This document shows positions 4,834 through 8,810 of a stretch of 8,810 bases of DNA, in pieces. The DNA is taken from the NCBI GenBank assembly GCA_045599035.1, contig JAZRVI010000025.1, forward strand, positions 1 to 8,810, read 5' to 3'. The translations under genes and the position numbers were made by a program. How positions within the stretch are numbered: the first letter of the stretch is position 1; each line of letters opens with the position of its first letter. This stretch comes from CATZDY01 sp045599035 (GTDB lineage Bacteria; Bacillota; Desulfotomaculia; Desulfotomaculales; Desulfocucumaceae). The notes under the pieces were generated by a model, which was given only the letters and a program-made list of their open reading frames with translations, did not search any database and had not been told where the DNA came from.

Positions 4834-4848
4834 TGTTCTTGTTCGTCT

Positions 4849-4900
4849 AACAAATAAGGAGCCTCTCCAGCAGGAGAAAGCTCCTTATTTGTTTTGTTTT
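4849..4900. terminator. Bidirectional intrinsic terminator between rplL and mfd
   Basis: AACAAATAAGGAGC (4849-4862) pairs perfectly with GCTCCTTATTTGTT (4880-4893), and TCTCC/GGAGA extends the helix inside (4864-4868 with 4873-4877). On the plus strand the arm ends in GTTTTGTTTT; on the minus strand it ends in TTATTTGTT. It closes both convergent transcripts. Its plus-strand T-tract reaches the mfd stop codon (4899-4901). Confidence 0.9.
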
Positions 4901-7900
4901 AGGCCAAAGCCAACTGCATAAACTCTTGAAGTATTTTTAAATATTTGTTGATTCTGGTTTCCAGATGAGGAGCTTTTAGTTTTATTTCGTAGCCGTTATC
5001 CTGTTGGCTGAATTTTAGGCTGTTTTGATATTTTTGGGCTAATAAGGCCATTTTGGTGCCGGTTAATTGATGTTTTTCTCCCAAAAGTAATTTTAAGCAA
5101 TTATTGTTTCCCAAAATGCTTTTGATCCCCAATCTGCCGGCCAAAACCTTCAAAGAAGCAATTTCCAATAAGTTGGCAACCGGAACAGGCATGGCTCCAA
5201 AACGATCCAGGATTTCCTTTTGGATTTCTTCTATTTCTGAATGCTGATCCAAATGAGCAATTCGACGGTATAAATCAATCTTTTGTTGATTATCTGGAAT
5301 ATAGTGATTGGGCAAATAAGCTTCCAGGGGCAGATCAATGGAAATTTCAGAGGTAGGCTCCTGCACTTCTCCTTTGACCTCTTTGATGGCACTTTCCAAC
5401 AAACGGCAGTATAAATCAAAACCGACTGCTGCAATATGCCCGTGCTGTTCAGCTCCCAAAATATTGCCGGCTCCCCGAATTTCCAGATCCCGCATGGCAA
5501 TTTTATAACCGGAGCCAAATTCTGTAAATTCTCGAATGGCCGAGAGTCTTTTGGCTGCCAGCTCGTTTAGAATTTTGTTGGAACGATAGGTAAAATAAGC
5601 ATAAGCCATCCGATTGCTTCGTCCCACCCGTCCCCGCAGTTGATAAAGCTGGGCAAGCCCCAGATTATTGGCATCCCGTACAATCAGGGTATTAACATTG
5701 GGAATATCCAGCCCGCTTTCAATAATAGAGGTGCAAACTAAAACTGAAAATTTGCCCTCCATAAAGTCCAGCATAACCTGCTCCAGCTCATTTTCTCGCA
5801 TTTGTCCGTGGGCAATGCCCAAAGAAAGGCCGGGAATAAGCTGTTCCAGATAGAAAGCAATATTTTTTAATTCGGCAATGCGATTGTGCATAAAGAAAAC
5901 CTGTCCGCCCCGGTCAATTTCCCGCAAGATGGCTTCTCGCAGCAAAATGGGGTCTTCCTCCAAAACATAGGTTTGAACTGGAAAACGATTATCCGGGGGA
6001 GTTTGCAAAATGCTGGTATCCCGAACTCCGACCAAAGACATATGCAGGGTTCGGGGAATGGGAGTAGCGGTCAAAGTCAGCACATCTACATTTTTTTGCA
6101 GGTTTTTGATTTTTTCCTTATGCCCCACTCCAAAACGCTGTTCTTCGTCTACCACCAGAAGCCCCAGATTTTTAAAGTTTATGTCCTCCTGGAGCAGTCG
6201 ATGGGTTCCAATGACAATATCTATTTGACCTTTGGCCAGAGCCTGAATGATTTCCCGGCGTTCTTTAAGAGTTTTAAAACGGCTGAGCATTTCCAGCCTG
6301 ACCGGATAATTTTGCAGGCGTTCGCTAAAGGTAAAAAAATGCTGTTGAGCCAAAAGAGTGGTAGGGACCAGAACCGCTACCTGCTTGCCATCATTGACCG
6401 CCTTAAAAGCTGCCCGCAAGGCTACTTCGGTTTTGCCATAGCCCACATCTCCGCAAAGCAGCCGATCCATGGGTCGGTTTTTTTCCATATCCGCTTTAAT
6501 TTCTTCCAGGGCTTTTAGCTGATCCGGGGTTTCTTCAAAAATAAAGCTGTCTTCAAATTCCTTTTGCCAGACGGTATCGGCTCCGAAAGCATAACCCTTG
6601 AGGGTTTCTCGGACAGCATAAAGCTTGAGCAGCTCCTCGGCCATTTCTTCCACAGCAGCTTTAACTTTGTTGCGTGATTTAACCCATTCGATGCTGCCCA
6701 ATTTGGAAAGCTTGGGAGCAGAGGCTTCGGAACCCAAATATTTTTGAAGCATTCCAGCTTGATCGGTAGGGATATACAGCTTATCATCCCCGGCATATTT
6801 TAAGACCAGATATTCCCGGTGGATGCCGTCTCGTTCTTCGGTTTTTAAGCCCAAATAGAGGCCAATTCCATGATTGAGGTGAACTACAAAATCGCCTTCC
6901 TTGAGGTCGGCAAAAATATTCATTTTGTCCGGGGAACTGGTTTTTTTGCGGTAGGTCTGTGGAACCTGGCCATATAATTCTTTCTCCGTAATCAATACTA
7001 ATTTAGCTGCCGTAAATTCAAAGCCGTTGCTCAGGGAAAAGGGTTCGCAAAAAATACTGCCCGGAAGCTGGCTGACCTGTTCAGGCTTGATCATAGCAAT
7101 ATTTTGATGGACTTCTAAATTTTCTTTTTGCAGATCTTCGATTAATTTTTGACAACGGCTGTTTTTGCCGGTCAGCAAAATGACTAGAAAGCCATTTTGC
7201 TTCCAGTGCTGCAAATCAGTGACTAAAAGATCAATGCGTCCCATAAAAACCGGCAGACTTTTTAAGTTAAAATTCAAATGTTCAACATTTTTCAAAAAAT
7301 CCTGACGACCTGGCAATTGGCTCAGAGCAATTATCCGGTGGGATAAAAAGCTGTTTTTCAGTTCGTTTGCTTCCCAGTATCCATGCCATTGTTGGGGTAA
7401 AATTTTGCCTTGTTCAATTAGGTCGGTATAAATGCAGGTGCGTTCCTTAAAGATGGCCTGATGGGTTTCCTGAATCCGGTTTGGATCATCCAGAATTATT
7501 AAGGTGCTTTTGGGCAAATAGTCCAGCAGGGAAATGGGCTGAGGATAAAAATAAGGTAAAAATTGTTCCAAGGCTCCCAAATTTTCTTCCAGCTGCTGCC
7601 GGACTTCCTGTTGATATTCTTCTAAATATAAACGGGTTTCGGAATTTTGTGAGAGCTTGTTTATTTGTTCAGCGAAAGCCTGTTGAAGGGTTTGTCGGCC
7701 TTGTTCCCGGCTTTCCGGGGTTAAAATTAATTCAGTGGCCGGGCCAATTTGCACTTGGGAGCAGCTATTCAAGGAACGCTGGGAATCAGGTGAAAAGGTT
7801 CGGATGGTATCAATTTCATCATCAAAAAATTCCAAGCGAAAGGCTTCCGGGTTTTCGGCGGGAAAAATATCCATAATGCCGCCCCGGAAACTGAATTGCC

Positions 7901-8402
7901 CCTTACCCTCCACTAGGGAAACCGCTTCATAACCCAAATTGATCAATTGCCAGCGAAGCTGGTGAGGATCAATTTGTTGTCCGGTTTGCAAAGTAATAAA
8001 GCTGCGGCGAAAGATTTCGGGTGGAGTCAGGCGGCGGAGCAAACCTTCCCAGGAAGCTACGATTACCAAAGGTTGTTCGGATTTGCTTAAAACCTTGAGC
8101 CGAAAAGTCAGGTTTTCCCGTCCGGAAGCCAGGATGTGATAGGGCAAAAGCTGATTGGCCGGAAAATAGCCGAGGGCTTCTTCCGGCAGGAGATTTTGTA
8201 AATCATTCAGAATTGCACGGGATTCTGATTCGCTGGAAGTCAGAAGCAAAACGGAGTCGGATTTTTCCTGATAAAGAGCTGCCGCCAAAAGAGCCCTGGC
8301 CGAGCCGGAAATGCCGCTGATCCATTGAGGGCGGGCAAATTGAGGCTGGACTGGCCAAAGCTCGACCAGGCGGAAGATTTGCAAAAGATTTTGGTTTAGC
8401 AT
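4899..8402 (-). CDS. mfd: Transcription-repair coupling factor Mfd
   Basis: The 1167-residue protein is full length for Mfd. It is an ATP-driven translocase that pushes stalled RNA polymerase off DNA and recruits UvrA to the lesion. The UvrB-like N-terminal part (about 1-350) has a degenerate nucleotide-binding loop (GISGSARALL, 30-39), as is normal, and the GGIMDIFPAENPEAFRLEFF segment (174-193). The RNA-polymerase-interacting domain is about 497-560 (GDFVVHLNHGIGLYLGL, 503-519). The RecG-like translocase has Walker A GDVGYGKT (651-658), DEEQ (752-755), TATPIPRT (778-785) and motif VI QLRGRVGRS (921-929). The TRG region follows (about 955-992), then the C-terminal D7 domain (about 1020-1130). 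AGGGAG lies 5 bp before the ATG. It is convergent with rplL, and a transposase remnant lies upstream. All key motifs are intact, so it should be active. Confidence 0.98.
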   Translation of the reverse strand: MLNQNLLQIFRLVELWPVQPQFARPQWISGISGSARALLAAALYQEKSDSVLLLTSSESESRAILNDLQNLLPEEALGYFPANQLLPYHILASGRENLTFRLKVLSKSEQPLVIVASWEGLLRRLTPPEIFRRSFITLQTGQQIDPHQLRWQLINLGYEAVSLVEGKGQFSFRGGIMDIFPAENPEAFRLEFFDDEIDTIRTFSPDSQRSLNSCSQVQIGPATELILTPESREQGRQTLQQAFAEQINKLSQNSETRLYLEEYQQEVRQQLEENLGALEQFLPYFYPQPISLLDYLPKSTLIILDDPNRIQETHQAIFKERTCIYTDLIEQGKILPQQWHGYWEANELKNSFLSHRIIALSQLPGRQDFLKNVEHLNFNLKSLPVFMGRIDLLVTDLQHWKQNGFLVILLTGKNSRCQKLIEDLQKENLEVHQNIAMIKPEQVSQLPGSIFCEPFSLSNGFEFTAAKLVLITEKELYGQVPQTYRKKTSSPDKMNIFADLKEGDFVVHLNHGIGLYLGLKTEERDGIHREYLVLKYAGDDKLYIPTDQAGMLQKYLGSEASAPKLSKLGSIEWVKSRNKVKAAVEEMAEELLKLYAVRETLKGYAFGADTVWQKEFEDSFIFEETPDQLKALEEIKADMEKNRPMDRLLCGDVGYGKTEVALRAAFKAVNDGKQVAVLVPTTLLAQQHFFTFSERLQNYPVRLEMLSRFKTLKERREIIQALAKGQIDIVIGTHRLLQEDINFKNLGLLVVDEEQRFGVGHKEKIKNLQKNVDVLTLTATPIPRTLHMSLVGVRDTSILQTPPDNRFPVQTYVLEEDPILLREAILREIDRGGQVFFMHNRIAELKNIAFYLEQLIPGLSLGIAHGQMRENELEQVMLDFMEGKFSVLVCTSIIESGLDIPNVNTLIVRDANNLGLAQLYQLRGRVGRSNRMAYAYFTYRSNKILNELAAKRLSAIREFTEFGSGYKIAMRDLEIRGAGNILGAEQHGHIAAVGFDLYCRLLESAIKEVKGEVQEPTSEISIDLPLEAYLPNHYIPDNQQKIDLYRRIAHLDQHSEIEEIQKEILDRFGAMPVPVANLLEIASLKVLAGRLGIKSILGNNNCLKLLLGEKHQLTGTKMALLAQKYQNSLKFSQQDNGYEIKLKAPHLETRINKYLKILQEFMQLALA

Positions 8403-8470
8403 AATTTCTCCCTGAATATGGCAATAAATAATAAGCTGACAGGTACTAGTTCCAAGTTAATTTTACTTAT

Positions 8471-8476
8471 ATTATA
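8471..8476 (-). promoter_or_regulatory. Candidate -10 box of mfd promoter
   Basis: Read on the minus strand this is TATAAT, about 70 bp before the mfd start, in an AT-rich stretch. The -35 region is poor: TTTTAA lies at 17-bp spacing. The promoter is plausible by position but weakly supported. Confidence 0.35.
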
Positions 8477-8545
8477 AAAGATTTTCCGGATTTTTAAAAC
8501 AATTTATTTGAGGCTTAAAAAAGAAATTTCAGTTTTTTTGATGGA

Positions 8546-8574
8546 TTGCATTTATAAGAATTTAGAGTTATACT
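8546..8574 (+). promoter_or_regulatory. Orphan plus-strand promoter
   Basis: TTGCAT (8546-8551), a 17-bp spacer and TATACT (8569-8574) resemble a sigma-A promoter. It points right, toward the 3' end of the minus-strand transposase, where no plus-strand gene is visible. Transcription would be antisense to the transposase. Confidence 0.35.
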
Positions 8575-8605
8575 AGGAATTAAATAAATTTGAAGTTAGG
8601 AAAAC

Positions 8606-8810
8606 GGAACTGTAAAGTAAACATGAAAGAAGCTCGTCCCAAATAATCCAAAAAGATTTAAGCTAGCAACAAGAATGTCCGTTTTCGTTTTTTTGAAAGC
8701 TTCAAACCGGCACATTGAGCTGGGGTAAGACCATTTAAAGCAGAATGCGGACGAACAAAATTAAAGAAAAATAAAAACATGGAAATCAGGTTATTAGCAC
8801 AGGCAAAGGA
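8606..8810 (-). mobile_element. Partial insertion sequence at right edge
   Basis: This includes the transposase C-terminus at 8658-8810 and about 50 bp beyond its stop. The boundary is a guess: GGAACTGTAAAGTAAAC (8606-8622) has the look of a terminal inverted repeat, but the other end lies outside the window and no target-site duplication can be checked. Confidence 0.45.
8658..8810 (-). CDS. DDE/integrase-core transposase, C-terminal part (runs off window)
   Basis: Reading from the right edge on the minus strand gives 50 residues and a TAA stop (8658-8660). The segment FFFNFVRPHSALNGLTPAQCAG matches the end of the rve/DDE core of many insertion-sequence transposases: the N-x-x-R-P-H motif contains the region of the catalytic glutamate helix end, and the L-x-P-A tail follows it. 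The tail KLSKKRKRTFLLLA is basic. The N-terminal part, including the catalytic D-D-E residues, is outside the window, so I cannot say whether the gene is intact. The family (IS6/IS240-like, IS481-like or other) is not resolved. It lies upstream of mfd on the same strand. Confidence 0.75.
   Translation of the reverse strand, partial: SFACANNLISMFLFFFNFVRPHSALNGLTPAQCAGLKLSKKRKRTFLLLA

Noticed and set aside
5886..6518. 210-codon plus-strand frame within mfd
   Set aside because: Antisense to the intact translocase domain of mfd; no ribosome binding site or known motif.
8623..8646. Seven-codon plus-strand ORF after the orphan promoter
   Set aside because: Too short, no ribosome binding site, lies in the non-coding end of the insertion sequence.

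Overview
The window is a slice of the conserved transcription/translation core of a moderately AT-rich Bacillota (Firmicutes) genome, most likely Clostridia. The signs are the gene order rpmG-secE-nusG-rplK-rplA-rplJ-rplL, strong AGGAGG ribosome binding sites, GTG starts on rplK and rplJ, a zinc-ribbon L33, and an L10-type leader before rplJ. Genus cannot be fixed from the sequence alone.

Layout: 1-849 holds no convincing gene. It contains an imperfect 50-bp direct repeat (34-84 and 469-514), a promoter followed closely by a terminator-like hairpin (321-421), and a near-consensus sigma-A promoter (571-599) leading into a structured leader of about 190 nt before rpmG. 850-2056 carries rpmG, secE and nusG. 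2057-2410 is a long nusG-rplK spacer occupied by a compact element of about 210 nt with two nearly identical hairpins at its ends and two more helices between them. It looks like a gene-less IS200/IS605-type element or omega-RNA (HEARO-like) locus. 2411-4810 carries rplK, rplA, the L10 leader with an attenuator, rplJ and rplL. A strong bidirectional terminator (4849-4900) separates these from a convergent, full-length mfd (4899-8402, minus strand). The right edge (8658-8810) has the C-terminus of a DDE transposase running off the window.

The genes work around RNA polymerase, the ribosome and the Sec translocon: L33, L11, L1, L10 and L12 are 50S proteins, SecE is a translocon subunit, NusG is an elongation factor and Mfd couples stalled polymerase to repair. 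L10 and L12 are expected to be controlled through the L10 leader.

Two things stand out. First, three intergenic spacers (before rpmG, before rplK, before rplJ) each contain a hairpin followed by a short AG-N-GTCA / TAGTTCAC-like box, the form of the 3' end of TnpB/IscB omega-RNAs, with no tnpB or iscB gene present. Second, the usual rplL-rpoB junction is missing and replaced by a terminator and convergent mfd, with a transposase remnant on the far side of mfd.
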